Assembly: GCA_050246015.1 (NCBI GenBank) | Contig: JBFWWU010000023.1 | Coordinates: 1 to 64,000, forward strand | Source: JTS-AC122 sp050246015 | Lineage (GTDB): Bacteria; Planctomycetota; Phycisphaerae; Phycisphaerales; UBA1924 | Direction: 5' to 3' | Length of the DNA: 64,000 bases | Shown here: positions 43,074 through 51,687 of the stretch, one piece after another | How the letters are laid out: every line of letters begins with the position of its first letter | Position numbering within the stretch: position 1 is the stretch's first letter | Translations under genes and position numbers: made by a program | The notes under the pieces: generated by a model | Told to the model about the DNA's origin: nothing | The model's input: the letters and a program-made list of their open reading frames with translations, nothing else | Database searches by the model: none

Positions 43074-44089
43074 CGCTGGGCCCTCGTGCCCGCTCCCGGG
43101 CGAACCGTGATCACTGATGACGACACAGGCCCCGCGATCACCTCGCTCACCACCTGCTCTCCCTCGCCCACCACCGCCCGCTCGCACACCAGCGACCTCG
43201 CCACCACGGCGCCCGCCTTCACCACCGCGCCGGGCATCACCACGGAATCCAGCACCACCGCCTCGGGATCGATCACCGCTCCGGCCCCGAGCACCACGTG
43301 ATCGCGCCGCATCCGGTCGCACGCCGCCCCGCCGTCGTCGTTCAGCACGCTCGCGTCCGCCCAGTCGTTGAGTTCGCTCACCGCGAGCAGGTACTGCTCC
43401 AGCGTCCGCAGCGCCATCCCGCGCCCGCCGGCGAACTCGCACACCCGCACCTCGTCCCCCGAGGCCACCACCCGCGACAACCACTGCTCTTTCAAGTCCA
43501 TAAACCCCCCGCGGGGCACCAGGTCCAGCGCCGAGCGCCGGATCGCGTACACCCCCGCCGGCGAGCGATCGGCGTTGCATCCCACCGTCACCACCGCTCC
43601 CGATTCCGCGTGCGCCCGCACCAGCCCGGTCAGCGAGCACGTCAGGCACCGCGCCCCTTCCACCAGGATGATCGTCGAACTCGGCGCGTACCGCTCGCAC
43701 GCGTCCTTCGCCGCCCCCGCCGGTCCGCGGTATTCCTTCGACTCCTGTTCCATCACCACGTTGATTCCCGACCGCGCGATCGGCGCGACGGGCGCCGGCG
43801 TCTGTCGGTCATGGATCACCCGCATCTCCGGCGACGCCGCCCCCGACGACAACTCCGCCGCCCACTGCACCCACTTCGACAGCACCGTGTGCTCCGTGCT
43901 CAGCGGCAGGTCCAGCACCGACCGCCCGCACTGCGACGCCAGCGGCGACGGCCTCAGACTCCCCGCCAGCACCAGCACCGCCGCGGGCGTCGGCGCCGCG
44001 CCACGCTCCCCCGACCCCAGCGCCGACACCACCACCGGACGCCACGTCCGATCCGCCGATCTACGCACTCGTTGCTCTGCCGACGTCAC
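43070..44089 (-). CDS. Nucleotidyltransferase-like protein with left-handed beta-helix tail
   Basis: 339 residues. The first 230 residues have the layout of a sugar-nucleotide transferase (AAVLVLAGSLRPSPLASQCG, SSTIILVEGARCLTCSLTGL, GGFMDLKEQWLSRVVASGDE), but the LAGGxGTRLxPLT nucleotide-binding motif is not present in standard form: LAGSLRPSPL stands there. The last 80 residues are hexapeptide-like repeats (HVVLGAGAVIDPEAVVLDSV, VMPGAVVKAGAVVARSLVCE). It may be a degenerate or regulatory homologue of GlmU/ManC-type enzymes. It is coupled to the exosortase gene by a 4-nt overlap. Confidence 0.65.
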   Translation of the reverse strand: MTSAEQRVRRSADRTWRPVVVSALGSGERGAAPTPAAVLVLAGSLRPSPLASQCGRSVLDLPLSTEHTVLSKWVQWAAELSSGAASPEMRVIHDRQTPAPVAPIARSGINVVMEQESKEYRGPAGAAKDACERYAPSSTIILVEGARCLTCSLTGLVRAHAESGAVVTVGCNADRSPAGVYAIRRSALDLVPRGGFMDLKEQWLSRVVASGDEVRVCEFAGGRGMALRTLEQYLLAVSELNDWADASVLNDDGGAACDRMRRDHVVLGAGAVIDPEAVVLDSVVMPGAVVKAGAVVARSLVCERAVVGEGEQVVSEVIAGPVSSSVITVRPGAGTRAQR

Positions 44090-44139
44090 CTGACGCCTCC
44101 ATTCCTGTTTTCGATTGTCCGACGCATCTCAACCGGCCA

Positions 44140-45405
44140 TTATGAGGCCACATCCCGACCATGCTTCGAAATCACCCCCCGCTCGCGCAGCGCCGCCAGC
44201 ACCTCCCCGCACTTGTTCGTCCAGGTCTGCGCCCTCACCCGCGTCCGCCCCGGTACGGCGTCGTGCGCCTCCGTCAGCGCCGCCCGGATCGCGCCCGCGA
44301 ATGACTCCGCATCCCGCGCCACCCGCACCAGCCCCTCATACCGCCGCAGTTCTTCGAACCACGTCGTCACCACCGGCCGGCCCACCGCGAGATACTCCTT
44401 GAGTTTCACCGGGTTGCACGCGCGGATCCACTCACTCCTGTTCCACGGCATGATCAGCACGTCGCACGCCGCCATGTACGACGCCACTTGCTCGTACGGC
44501 CTCTTCCCCAGTTGACGCACGTTCCCCAGATTGCACCAGTCCGGCTCCAGCGAGCACGCCCCAACGAGCACGAAGTTCACGTCCGCCAACCGCCGGGCCA
44601 CGTCGTTGAACAGTCCCGGATCGAACGTCTGCTCGTCGATGCCGCCCACAAACCCCACCAGCGGCTTCTTCAGGTCCGCCACGTCGCTCGGCACCGCCCT
44701 CGGTTCACCCGCCTGCTCGAACGCCGAATAGTCCACCCCGTGATCCACAAAGACCGCCCCGGCCCCGCCGCGACAGTCTCCCGATTCCTGTTCAAACAGC
44801 AGGCTCGAGCAGAACAGCGTGATGTCCGCCTCTCGCTTGAGCAGCCGATCGTTCCCGATGATCGCGCCACGATCGACGCCCCGGTACTCCTCAAACCGGT
44901 CGGTCCGTTGATACACCAGCCCGCGCCCGACTTTCCCGACCAGCGCCAGCGCCGCCTCCGACGCCGGCGGGCACGCCACCCACACCAGCGGCCGGCGCAT
45001 ACCCGCCCGGCGCGCGGCCCACATCGCCTGCGCCGGCAGCAGCCGCCGCGTCATCGCGCCCAGCCGACCCCCGGGGAGCACGCCCGGCGAAAACACACAG
45101 AACCGATCGTTCACGCGCGTCAGCCCGCGCGCCAGGCTCCTGAGTTTGCGCTTCACCCGCCGCACGAACATCCCGCCCTCCACCAGTTTGGGCACGCGCA
45201 TGCCGATCGAGTTGATGTACAGCACGGGCACCATCTTGCTCATCTCTCGCGCCATCTGCAGGTCGTAGTGCCCGCGGTTGTGGTACCACCAGTCCACGCC
45301 GCCGAAGAACAGCACCCCGTCGAACTCGCGCAGCGCCGATGATTCCACGGCATCAAGTGTGTTCGGTCCCGGTTCCAGAGGCAAGGTCATCGCGGCGTTA
45401 CTCAT
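44140..45405 (-). CDS. Glycosyltransferase (GT4-like, TuaH/WsaF-type)
   Basis: 421 residues. Two Rossmann-like halves: N-terminal FDGVLFFGGVDWWYHNRGHY, VPVLYINSIG, LVWVACPPASEAALALVGKV, and C-terminal LVGFVGGIDEQTFDPGLFND, ADVNFVLVGACSLEPDWCNL, RPYEQVASYMAACDVLIMPW, with NPVKLKEYLAVGRPVVTTWF as the donor-binding block with its Glu. The layout is that of GT-B enzymes that add sugars from nucleotide donors to the growing lipid-linked repeat unit. Donor and linkage cannot be read. It precedes the nucleotidyltransferase-like gene by 50 nt. Confidence 0.83.
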   Translation of the reverse strand: MSNAAMTLPLEPGPNTLDAVESSALREFDGVLFFGGVDWWYHNRGHYDLQMAREMSKMVPVLYINSIGMRVPKLVEGGMFVRRVKRKLRSLARGLTRVNDRFCVFSPGVLPGGRLGAMTRRLLPAQAMWAARRAGMRRPLVWVACPPASEAALALVGKVGRGLVYQRTDRFEEYRGVDRGAIIGNDRLLKREADITLFCSSLLFEQESGDCRGGAGAVFVDHGVDYSAFEQAGEPRAVPSDVADLKKPLVGFVGGIDEQTFDPGLFNDVARRLADVNFVLVGACSLEPDWCNLGNVRQLGKRPYEQVASYMAACDVLIMPWNRSEWIRACNPVKLKEYLAVGRPVVTTWFEELRRYEGLVRVARDAESFAGAIRAALTEAHDAVPGRTRVRAQTWTNKCGEVLAALRERGVISKHGRDVAS

Positions 45406-45539
45406 TCGATCCCCGTCCGTTCATCCTCGTCACCAGGAACATGTTCCCGATGTTCCGCAGACCGCACGCCCGCGCCCGCATCCGTCCGGGACGACTGTGA
45501 CGCCTGCATCGGCTGTGCGGGCGGCCCGCACCCTGCCGC

Positions 45540-46031
45540 TCACTGTGCACCGCGATCACCCCGGATGAAGTCCCGCACCGCGCGGATCAGCGACTCCGAC
45601 GCCGCCGACCCGATCCGTCCCGCCGCCGTCAGCGTCCCGAGTTGGTCCAACTTCGCGGGAAGGTCGTGCTCGTCCATCGCCACCGCGACGCGTCCCAGCG
45701 CCTGAAAACGCTCGGCCGTCGCGACCTGGTGATCGTTGCGGGTCTCGCTCAGATGCCCGCGCCGGGGCATCACGAGGATCGGCACGCCCGCCTCCAGGGC
45801 CGTGATGATCGACCCCATCCCGGCGTGCGCCACGATGACGCTCGCCTCCGCCACGCGCCGGCGAAACTCCGCCGGGTCGATGAACTGCGTCCACCCGATC
45901 TTCCGCGGACGCCACTGCGTCGGCCCGATCTGCGCGAACACGTCTTCCCGCCCGCGTGCCGCCGCCCACTCGTCCACCCCGCGGACGAGCCGGTCAAACG
46001 CCATCTGCGCTCCGACTGTCACGAAGATCAC
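45540..46031 (-). CDS. PssE/Alg13-like catalytic subunit of a split glycosyltransferase
   Basis: 163 residues from GTG 46031, which overlaps the upstream gene's TGA by four nt (GTGA). The start IFVTVGAQMAFDRLVRGVDE is the usual opening of this family, and IVAHAGMGSIITALEAGVPI with LVMPRRGHLSETRNDHQVAT is the nucleotide-sugar-binding segment of GT28 C-terminal domains. It pairs with the PssD/Alg14-like protein to transfer a sugar, in pss loci a glucuronate, to a lipid-linked acceptor. The ugd gene in this window would supply UDP-glucuronate. Confidence 0.85.
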   Translation of the reverse strand: MIFVTVGAQMAFDRLVRGVDEWAAARGREDVFAQIGPTQWRPRKIGWTQFIDPAEFRRRVAEASVIVAHAGMGSIITALEAGVPILVMPRRGHLSETRNDHQVATAERFQALGRVAVAMDEHDLPAKLDQLGTLTAAGRIGSAASESLIRAVRDFIRGDRGAQ

Positions 46032-46477
46032 ACCACCGCTCCCGCGAACCTCGGCCCCCCATCGCGCGCCAGGTGCTCCCACTGCGTCAACCACAGGTCG
46101 GCGTGCTTTCCCACCTTTTGCCCCGCCAGCGACATCACCTCCACGTTCGCGATGCTGTCCAGCCACACCGTCCGCGCCCCCAGCATCTTCCCGATCCGGA
46201 TCGCGAAGTACCCCGGCGCGGCCCCCGTCGAGATGATCACCCCCGGCCTCTCTCGCACGATCACCCACGCGATCTGCATCAGCATCACGATCAGCCCGAA
46301 CTTGTTCCACCTCGTCGCATCGCGCACGGTGTGGAACCGCGCGCCCGGCACATCGCCGCGGTACGCCTTGTTCACCGTGACATACGCCGCCTCGCACCCC
46401 TCCAGCGCCGGTCGCAGGCGCAGCAACTGCACCCAGTGCCCGCCACCCGACGCCACGCACAGGACTCGTGTTCGCAT
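46028..46477 (-). CDS. PssD/Alg14-like membrane subunit of a split glycosyltransferase
   Basis: 149 residues from MRTRVLCVASGGGHWVQLLR. SGGGHWVQLL is the characteristic N-terminal loop, RWNKFGLIVMLMQIAWVIVR a membrane-binding helix, and GVIISTGAAPGYFAIRIGKM the acceptor-side motif. It anchors and activates the catalytic PssE-like partner, whose GTG overlaps this stop. In other bacteria (PssD/PssE, Cps14F/G) the pair acts second in repeat-unit assembly. Confidence 0.85.
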   Translation of the reverse strand: MRTRVLCVASGGGHWVQLLRLRPALEGCEAAYVTVNKAYRGDVPGARFHTVRDATRWNKFGLIVMLMQIAWVIVRERPGVIISTGAAPGYFAIRIGKMLGARTVWLDSIANVEVMSLAGQKVGKHADLWLTQWEHLARDGGPRFAGAVV

Positions 46478-46511
46478 GCTTGTGTTCTTCCGCGGCCGTC
46501 TCCCCACCACC

Positions 46512-46541
46512 ACCAGTGGAACAGGCGTCCCGCCTGTCTCC
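46512..46541. repeat. Family A palindromic repeat at the 3' end of a deacetylase gene
   Basis: AGTGGAACAGGCGTCCCGCC, followed by TGTCTC, core intact. It lies just past the stop codon of the deacetylase gene. Confidence 0.85.
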
Positions 46542-47263
46542 TACTCCCGCTTCTCTTCTCTTCGCTCCCACCTTCCGACCCGTGGCGATCCCGACAACGA
46601 CAACAACTCACCCAGGCACACGACCCGCATCCCCTCTTGCCTGGCCACTTCCAGCACCAGTTCCGTCGCCTTCACCACGAACGCCGCCCGTTCCGCCTTC
46701 TCGCTCGCTCGGTCAAAGTCGTGCAGCAGCACCACGCCCCCGCCATCCCGCGCCGCGTGCTCCGCCGCCGTCTCGACCCGCGGCAACACATCGTGCGTAT
46801 CGCCCGAGTCAATCGTCCACCACCCCACCGCGGCTCCGCGTCGCCGGACCTCGCCCATCGTCGCGAAGTTCATCTTGCCATACGGCGGCCGGAACATCCC
46901 TTCCGCCGATACCCACCGTGACAACTGCTCATACCCCGCGCGAATGTCCGCCACCGCCTCGCTGCCCGCCTTCCACGCATTCAGATGCCGCGACGTGTGG
47001 CAACCGATCTCGTGCCCCGCCGCTTCCAGTTCGTCCAGCACATCCGCCGTCCCCGCCGCTCGCGTGCCTAGCGCGAAAAAGGTCGCCTTTGCTTTGTACG
47101 CCGCGAGCACCCGCATCACCTCGCGCGTCAACTCCGCCCCGGGCCCGTCGTCGTACGTCAGGCAGACGGCCCGAGCCCGTCGGCACAGTCCCCGCAGCCT
47201 CCGGCTCGGACCAAACCGCACCAACGCCGGACGCGCCGCACGCCTGGCCTCACGCTCGTCCAT
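46541..47263 (-). CDS. Polysaccharide deacetylase (NodB family), first copy
   Basis: 240 residues. The NodB domain is complete: metal Asp motif LTYDDGPGAELTREVM, HxxxH motif HEIGCHTSRHLNA, RPPYG motif MFRPPYGKMNF, and the C-terminal GGGVVLLHDFDRAS with its catalytic His. It removes N-acetyl (or O-acetyl) groups from the polysaccharide. There is no signal peptide, so it probably acts on the precursor at the cytosolic face or is exported atypically. The last 15 residues (RVGRWERREEKRE) are encoded by low-complexity DNA next to a repeat. Its start overlaps the methyltransferase gene by 14 nt. Confidence 0.9.
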   Translation of the reverse strand: MDEREARRAARPALVRFGPSRRLRGLCRRARAVCLTYDDGPGAELTREVMRVLAAYKAKATFFALGTRAAGTADVLDELEAAGHEIGCHTSRHLNAWKAGSEAVADIRAGYEQLSRWVSAEGMFRPPYGKMNFATMGEVRRRGAAVGWWTIDSGDTHDVLPRVETAAEHAARDGGGVVLLHDFDRASEKAERAAFVVKATELVLEVARQEGMRVVCLGELLSLSGSPRVGRWERREEKRE

Positions 47264-47987
47264 ACACCCCGACCAGGTACGCCGGCCGGGCCCGGTTGAT
47301 CCGGATCCGGAACCGCGGCTTGTCGTCGTACTCCTGGAAAATCACCGACGTGATGTGCTTGAGCGACTTGGGAATGTTCCGCAGCACCGCGTGCGATTTC
47401 GGGTCATCCTTCAGCGAGATGCACACCACCCCGCTGGGCCCGAGCCACTTCATCGCCCGCGTGATCTCACTCGCGGCGTCCTTGATCGTCGGCAGGTAAT
47501 AAATCACCTCGTTGAACACGATCACTTCGACGCTCTCCCGCTTCGGCTCGCACGTCCCCATCGACCCGACCTCGAACTCGCAGTGCGCGGGATACCGCGC
47601 GCGTTCCGCTTCGTACGACTTCGCCGCCGTCTCGATCGCGACCGGGTTGATGTCGTTCCCTCGATACCACTTCGTTCCATGTGCCGTCAGCGCCGTCGCG
47701 AGCAATCCTCTGGCGCACCCGATATCCCACACGTGCTCCATCGACGGCGCGAACCGTGCCAGCAGTTCGCCCGTCAGCGCGTTGCGCGCCGTGATCGAGA
47801 ACATGTGCTTGAGATACGCCGCCCGCTTGCCGGTGAAGTAGTCAGCGTTCTCCGGCTTCTCGGGGTTCGTCAGCGCCGGGGCGGCAGACCGCATCCGCGA
47901 CGCCAGATACGACGACGCATACACCACGCGCCGCGCGTTGTACGAAAGAGCATCGATCGCCCTGGTCTTCAAACTCGTAGCCATCAT
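47250..47987 (-). CDS. SAM-dependent methyltransferase
   Basis: 245 residues. Motif I is EHVWDIGCARGLLATALTAH; NDINPVAIETAAKSYEAER is the acidic ribose-binding segment, ESVEVIVFNEVIYYLPTIKD motif IV and AMKWLGPSGVVCISLKDDPK motif V. It would methylate a sugar residue or lipid precursor of the polysaccharide. It overlaps the deacetylase gene by 14 nt. Confidence 0.8.
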   Translation of the reverse strand: MMATSLKTRAIDALSYNARRVVYASSYLASRMRSAAPALTNPEKPENADYFTGKRAAYLKHMFSITARNALTGELLARFAPSMEHVWDIGCARGLLATALTAHGTKWYRGNDINPVAIETAAKSYEAERARYPAHCEFEVGSMGTCEPKRESVEVIVFNEVIYYLPTIKDAASEITRAMKWLGPSGVVCISLKDDPKSHAVLRNIPKSLKHITSVIFQEYDDKPRFRIRINRARPAYLVGVYGRA

Positions 47988-48098
47988 CTACTTCCTTGTG
48001 TCATCACGATGCAACGACTCTCTCGCCTGACGCCGAACGCCAAGTGCCGAGCACCTGCCTTCGATCCCCACGTCCAACTCCTGAATCTATTCCCCTCT

Positions 48099-49355
48099 TC
48101 ACACCCTCGACCTCACCCACACCCGCCTCAGCGCCCCGCTCTTCCACTTCACCCTCGGCCCAAACTTGAGCCGCCAGGCCCGGTAGTACACCAGGTGCAC
48201 CAGGTCCGCCCATCGTGTCAGCAGCGAGGCTCTCGCGCGCGACGCCCAGCCCGCCTTCACGAACATGAACGACACCAGCGGATGCTCCGTCGCGCCAAGC
48301 CGCAACTTGTAGTCGTAGTGTCCGGGGCCCCCATCCACGTACCGCACTCCCATCCCAATGAGTTCGCGCAGCATCATCACCAGCCCCACCCGCCCCAGCG
48401 CATACGCGTCCCACTTCTCCCCCACCTCCCGCGCCGGCAATCTCCAATACGCCCGGCCGCTCCCCGCCCCCACCACCACGTAACTCCAGTACGAGCACAC
48501 ACACTCCCCCTCGATCTCCTGCTCAACAAACGCCACTCGCCCGCGCTTCGACTGCTCTCGCACCGCTTCCCTCGCAAACGCCTCCGACCCGCGCCAGTCC
48601 CCGAAGTGCCCCGGCTTCCCCTCCGCCTCCCACTGCTTCGCGTGCATCGGCACAAACCGGTCCATCGCCGCCACGATTTCTTCCGCATCCCGCACCACCC
48701 GCACCTTGCTCCCCGACGCTTTCCCGATCTTGTTCAGGTTCCGCTTCAGGTTGCTCCGCTCCGACTTCTCCAGCGACGCGAGGTACTCCTCGAACGTCCC
48801 CGGCAGATCCCACCGCGTCAGCACGCCCACGCGCCGCTCGCGAAGCCCCCCACCCAGCGCTTCCCGCACCGCGCCGGCCGCTCCCGTATCGCCCTGCATC
48901 GGTCCCAGGTGCACCACGTCGCACCCGTCACGCTCGACGAGTTCCCTCACCGCCGACGCGATCGACTCCGCCGCATGCTCCGGCTCCACCGCCGGCGACA
49001 TCACCGCGATCGTCGAATCGCTCCCCATCAACTTCGCCACCCGCGCCCCGATCGGCCAGGGGCCAACCCGCTCGACGAACATCGGCAGCACCCCGACCAG
49101 CCGGTCGCCGCGCCGGCACACCACGACCGCCAGCCGCCCGCGCCCGTAGTGCGTCCACCACGTCCGTGCATACCCCGGGAAACTGGATATCTCCGCCCCG
49201 CTCCGCTCGGCGAGCGCATCCCACGCTCCCTCGAACGCACGGACGTCCTCCCAACTTCGGACAATATCGGCGCGCACCGCGATGCCGGACGCCGGAGCAT
49301 CGCCGCTCGCCGCCGCCGCCGACACAGAATCCGTACTCGCTGAAATGACCGACAT
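48099..49355 (-). CDS. GNAT-fold acyltransferase (BcsL/CelD or FemAB-like)
   Basis: 418 residues from MSVISASTDSVSAAAASG (a longer frame start is possible). The layout is a double GNAT fold: WDALAERSGAEISSFPGYAR then TWWTHYGRGRLAVVVCRRGD, and the second domain SLEKSERSNLKRNLNKIGKA, MHAKQWEAEGKPGHF, FVEQEIEGECVCSYWSYVVV, YALGRVGLVMMLRELIGMGV and YVDGGPGHYDYKLRLGA. Close relatives are found in polysaccharide clusters, where they acylate sugars or peptides. No signal peptide. Confidence 0.8.
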   Translation of the reverse strand: MSVISASTDSVSAAAASGDAPASGIAVRADIVRSWEDVRAFEGAWDALAERSGAEISSFPGYARTWWTHYGRGRLAVVVCRRGDRLVGVLPMFVERVGPWPIGARVAKLMGSDSTIAVMSPAVEPEHAAESIASAVRELVERDGCDVVHLGPMQGDTGAAGAVREALGGGLRERRVGVLTRWDLPGTFEEYLASLEKSERSNLKRNLNKIGKASGSKVRVVRDAEEIVAAMDRFVPMHAKQWEAEGKPGHFGDWRGSEAFAREAVREQSKRGRVAFVEQEIEGECVCSYWSYVVVGAGSGRAYWRLPAREVGEKWDAYALGRVGLVMMLRELIGMGVRYVDGGPGHYDYKLRLGATEHPLVSFMFVKAGWASRARASLLTRWADLVHLVYYRAWRLKFGPRVKWKSGALRRVWVRSRV

Positions 49356-49399
49356 GCTTAGCGCCCGACCCCGAGTGACCGCCTCTGCTCTCGCCCCCA

Positions 49400-49495
49400 T
49401 CGCCTGCCTCTTCCTCTTCTTCCTCTTCTTCCTCTACTTCCCCCTCCTACCCAATCTCGTGGGACAGGCGTCCCGCCTGTCTCTTCCGCGCCTCC
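49400..49495. repeat. Polypyrimidine tract and family A repeat
   Basis: A CTTCCTCTTCTT-type tract (about 49408-49450) is followed by GTGGGACAGGCGTCCCGCCT (49459 onward). They lie between the GNAT and epimerase genes; tract and palindrome recur together elsewhere in the locus. Confidence 0.75.
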
Positions 49496-49527
49496 CCTCC
49501 TACCTGTCCGTTCCCTGATGCCTCCCA

Positions 49528-50547
49528 TCACATCTTCACCCCGCTCCCGCGAAGCACCGCTGCCCACGTCGGCGGCATGTTCTTGGGTACCTCCACCGCG
49601 CTGAACACGTTGCTCTCCCGCGACCCGTGCACCTTCACCCACCCCGCCATGCTCCGGATCCCTTCCTCCAGGTCCATGAACTTCTTCGGCTTGAACACCC
49701 GGTGCGCCTTCGAGTGATCCGCGTACGCCACCTTCACCTCATTCCTCGGCGGCAGATGCACCTTCTTGCACGCCACCCCCATCGCCCGGCTCACCACCTC
49801 CGCCAGCGTGTTCACCGTGAACGGCACATCCGCCCCGATGTTGAACACCTGGTTCCTCGCTCCCTTCTCGTCCACCGACCGCGCGATCACCGGCGCCACG
49901 TCCGAAATATCCGAGAACGCCCGCATCTGCTCCCCGTCCCCGAAGATCGTCAGCGGCTCGCCGCGCAGGCACTGGTTCATGAAGATCCCCACCACGTTCC
50001 GGTACCGATCCCCGATGTTCTGCCGCGTCCCGTACACGTTGTGCGGCCGGAACACGATCGAGTCCAGTCCGAACATCTCGTGCGCCACCCGCAGGTCCTG
50101 CTCCACCGCCAACTTCGCGATCCCGTACGGATCCTCCGGCACCGGGATCATGTCCTCCGTCATCGGCGACTGCCCCGCCCCGTACACCGCGATCGACGAC
50201 GTGAACACAAAGCACTCCACGTCGTGGTTCACGGACGCGTTGATCAGGTTCACCGACCCCACCAGGTTGTTCATGTAGTTGAACCGGCGGATGAAGTGGC
50301 TGAGCCCCTCCGCCGCGTACGCCGCCAGGTGGTACACGTAGTTGAAGCGGTACTTCGAGAAGAGGCTCTCGATCAGTTCCTGGTCCATGATGGACCCCTC
50401 GACGAACGTCGCCCGCTCCGGCACGTTCTGCACGAACCCGCCGGACAGGTCGTCCATCACCACCACGCGGTGACCCATCTTCAGCAGCGTGTCCGCCACG
50501 TGAGACCCGATGAACCCCGCCCCCCCCGTCACCAGTGAAGTCTTCAT
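49528..50547 (-). CDS. NAD-dependent sugar epimerase/dehydratase (UDP-glucose 4-epimerase-like)
   Basis: 339 residues from MKTSLVTGGAGFIGSHVADT, the Rossmann TGGxGFIG motif. Catalytic Ser/Tyr/Lys: VFTSSIAVYGAG and EDPYGIAKLAVEQDL. NVYGTRQNIGDRYRNVVGIF and IFGDGEQMRAFSDISDVAPV follow in the normal positions for extended SDR enzymes. It interconverts UDP-sugars such as UDP-glucose/UDP-galactose to supply the polysaccharide. The residue range of substrate-binding is not distinctive enough to separate GalE from related UDP-GlcNAc or uronate epimerases. Confidence 0.88.
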   Translation of the reverse strand: MKTSLVTGGAGFIGSHVADTLLKMGHRVVVMDDLSGGFVQNVPERATFVEGSIMDQELIESLFSKYRFNYVYHLAAYAAEGLSHFIRRFNYMNNLVGSVNLINASVNHDVECFVFTSSIAVYGAGQSPMTEDMIPVPEDPYGIAKLAVEQDLRVAHEMFGLDSIVFRPHNVYGTRQNIGDRYRNVVGIFMNQCLRGEPLTIFGDGEQMRAFSDISDVAPVIARSVDEKGARNQVFNIGADVPFTVNTLAEVVSRAMGVACKKVHLPPRNEVKVAYADHSKAHRVFKPKKFMDLEEGIRSMAGWVKVHGSRESNVFSAVEVPKNMPPTWAAVLRGSGVKM

Positions 50548-50601
50548 AGTCGCATCCTCGCTAAACCTACACACCCCGGTCCCTGATCCCCAAGTCCCTT
50601 C

Positions 50602-51600
50602 TTACGTCATCTGCGGCGCCGGCGCGAGCGGCTCATACCCCGTCTCCGGCTCCTCACCCTTCTCGATAAACCTCCTGAGGTCGATCTTCCTGTTCCACTC
50701 GATCACCGTCCTGTACATCGCCAGCCGCCCCTCCAGACTCTCATTCGTCCCGAACCACCGCCGCATCGAGTACAGCACGCGCCGCAAGCGGAAATGCGTC
50801 AGCGTCGCCGCTCGCAGGCTCTCCATGCTCCCGGGCCCGAAGTGCTTCCAGAAGTACCGATAACGGTTCCGCAACTTCTCCAGCGCGAACCGGATCGGAA
50901 AGCGCTTCACCGACTGGCCCCACAGATGCGTGAACACCGGCTCCGGCGTATACAGGATCGGCCTCCCCAGGTCCCACACACGCTTGCACAGGTCCACTTC
51001 CTCGAAGTTGTAGAAAAACCGCTCATCGAATCCGTTCAACTCCCTCAGCACGTCGGCACGGAACAGCACGCAGCACCCCGACTGCCAGTCCACCGCCCGC
51101 TCCGTCGTCCCGTCCCATCCCTTGTACTCGCCCGACGAAAACCAATCGTTGATCCAGCCCAGTTTGTGCAGGAACACGGCCTCGAACCAGTACCTTCGAA
51201 CCGTCGGAAAATGCTGCGCCGGCTCGTGGAACGTCTGATCCGGATTATGCACCCGGCATCCGAACGCCCCCGCCTCCGGGTGCGCATCCGCGAACCTCAT
51301 CCACGTGTCCAGCGCCCCTTCATGACAGATCGTGTCCGGATTCAGGATGAGCACATACTCCCCCTTCGCCGCCCGGATCCCGACGTTGTTCGCCTTGGCG
51401 AACCCCAGGTTCGCGCCGTTCTCCATGATCCGTACCTGCGGAAAGTTCCCGCGGATCCACTCGACCGAACCATCCGCCGAACCGTTGTCAGACACGATCA
51501 CCTCGAACTCCGTCTCGTGCTTCTGTCCGAAGATCGACTGAAGGCACCCCATGATCACCTTCAGGTCGTTCCAGCAGATAATGACGATCGACAACTTCAT
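50602..51600 (-). CDS. GT2 glycosyltransferase (rhamnosyltransferase-like)
   Basis: 332 residues. A GT-A fold: LSIVIICWNDLKVIMGCLQS, EVIVSDNGSADGSVEWIRGN, GFAKANNVGIRAAKGEYVLI and LNPDTICHEGA with the DxD-type metal site. WQSGCCVLFRADVLRELNGF with DERFFYNFEEVDLCKRVWDL forms the acceptor and catalytic-base region. The C-terminal 110 residues are helical and basic, suited to membrane binding. It adds one sugar of the repeat unit; the sugar is not readable. Confidence 0.87.
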   Translation of the reverse strand: MKLSIVIICWNDLKVIMGCLQSIFGQKHETEFEVIVSDNGSADGSVEWIRGNFPQVRIMENGANLGFAKANNVGIRAAKGEYVLILNPDTICHEGALDTWMRFADAHPEAGAFGCRVHNPDQTFHEPAQHFPTVRRYWFEAVFLHKLGWINDWFSSGEYKGWDGTTERAVDWQSGCCVLFRADVLRELNGFDERFFYNFEEVDLCKRVWDLGRPILYTPEPVFTHLWGQSVKRFPIRFALEKLRNRYRYFWKHFGPGSMESLRAATLTHFRLRRVLYSMRRWFGTNESLEGRLAMYRTVIEWNRKIDLRRFIEKGEEPETGYEPLAPAPQMT

Positions 51601-51687
51601 TTCACGCGCTCCTGAACTCGACTTCTCCGTCTCACTCGATGCCTTGATGCCTGTTCCCTCTTGCCTTCTTCTCTATTCACGCCGGGC

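Noticed and set aside
45642..49343. 1233-codon plus-strand frame
   Set aside because: Spans five minus-strand genes with clear family motifs and gives Arg/Pro-rich nonsense.
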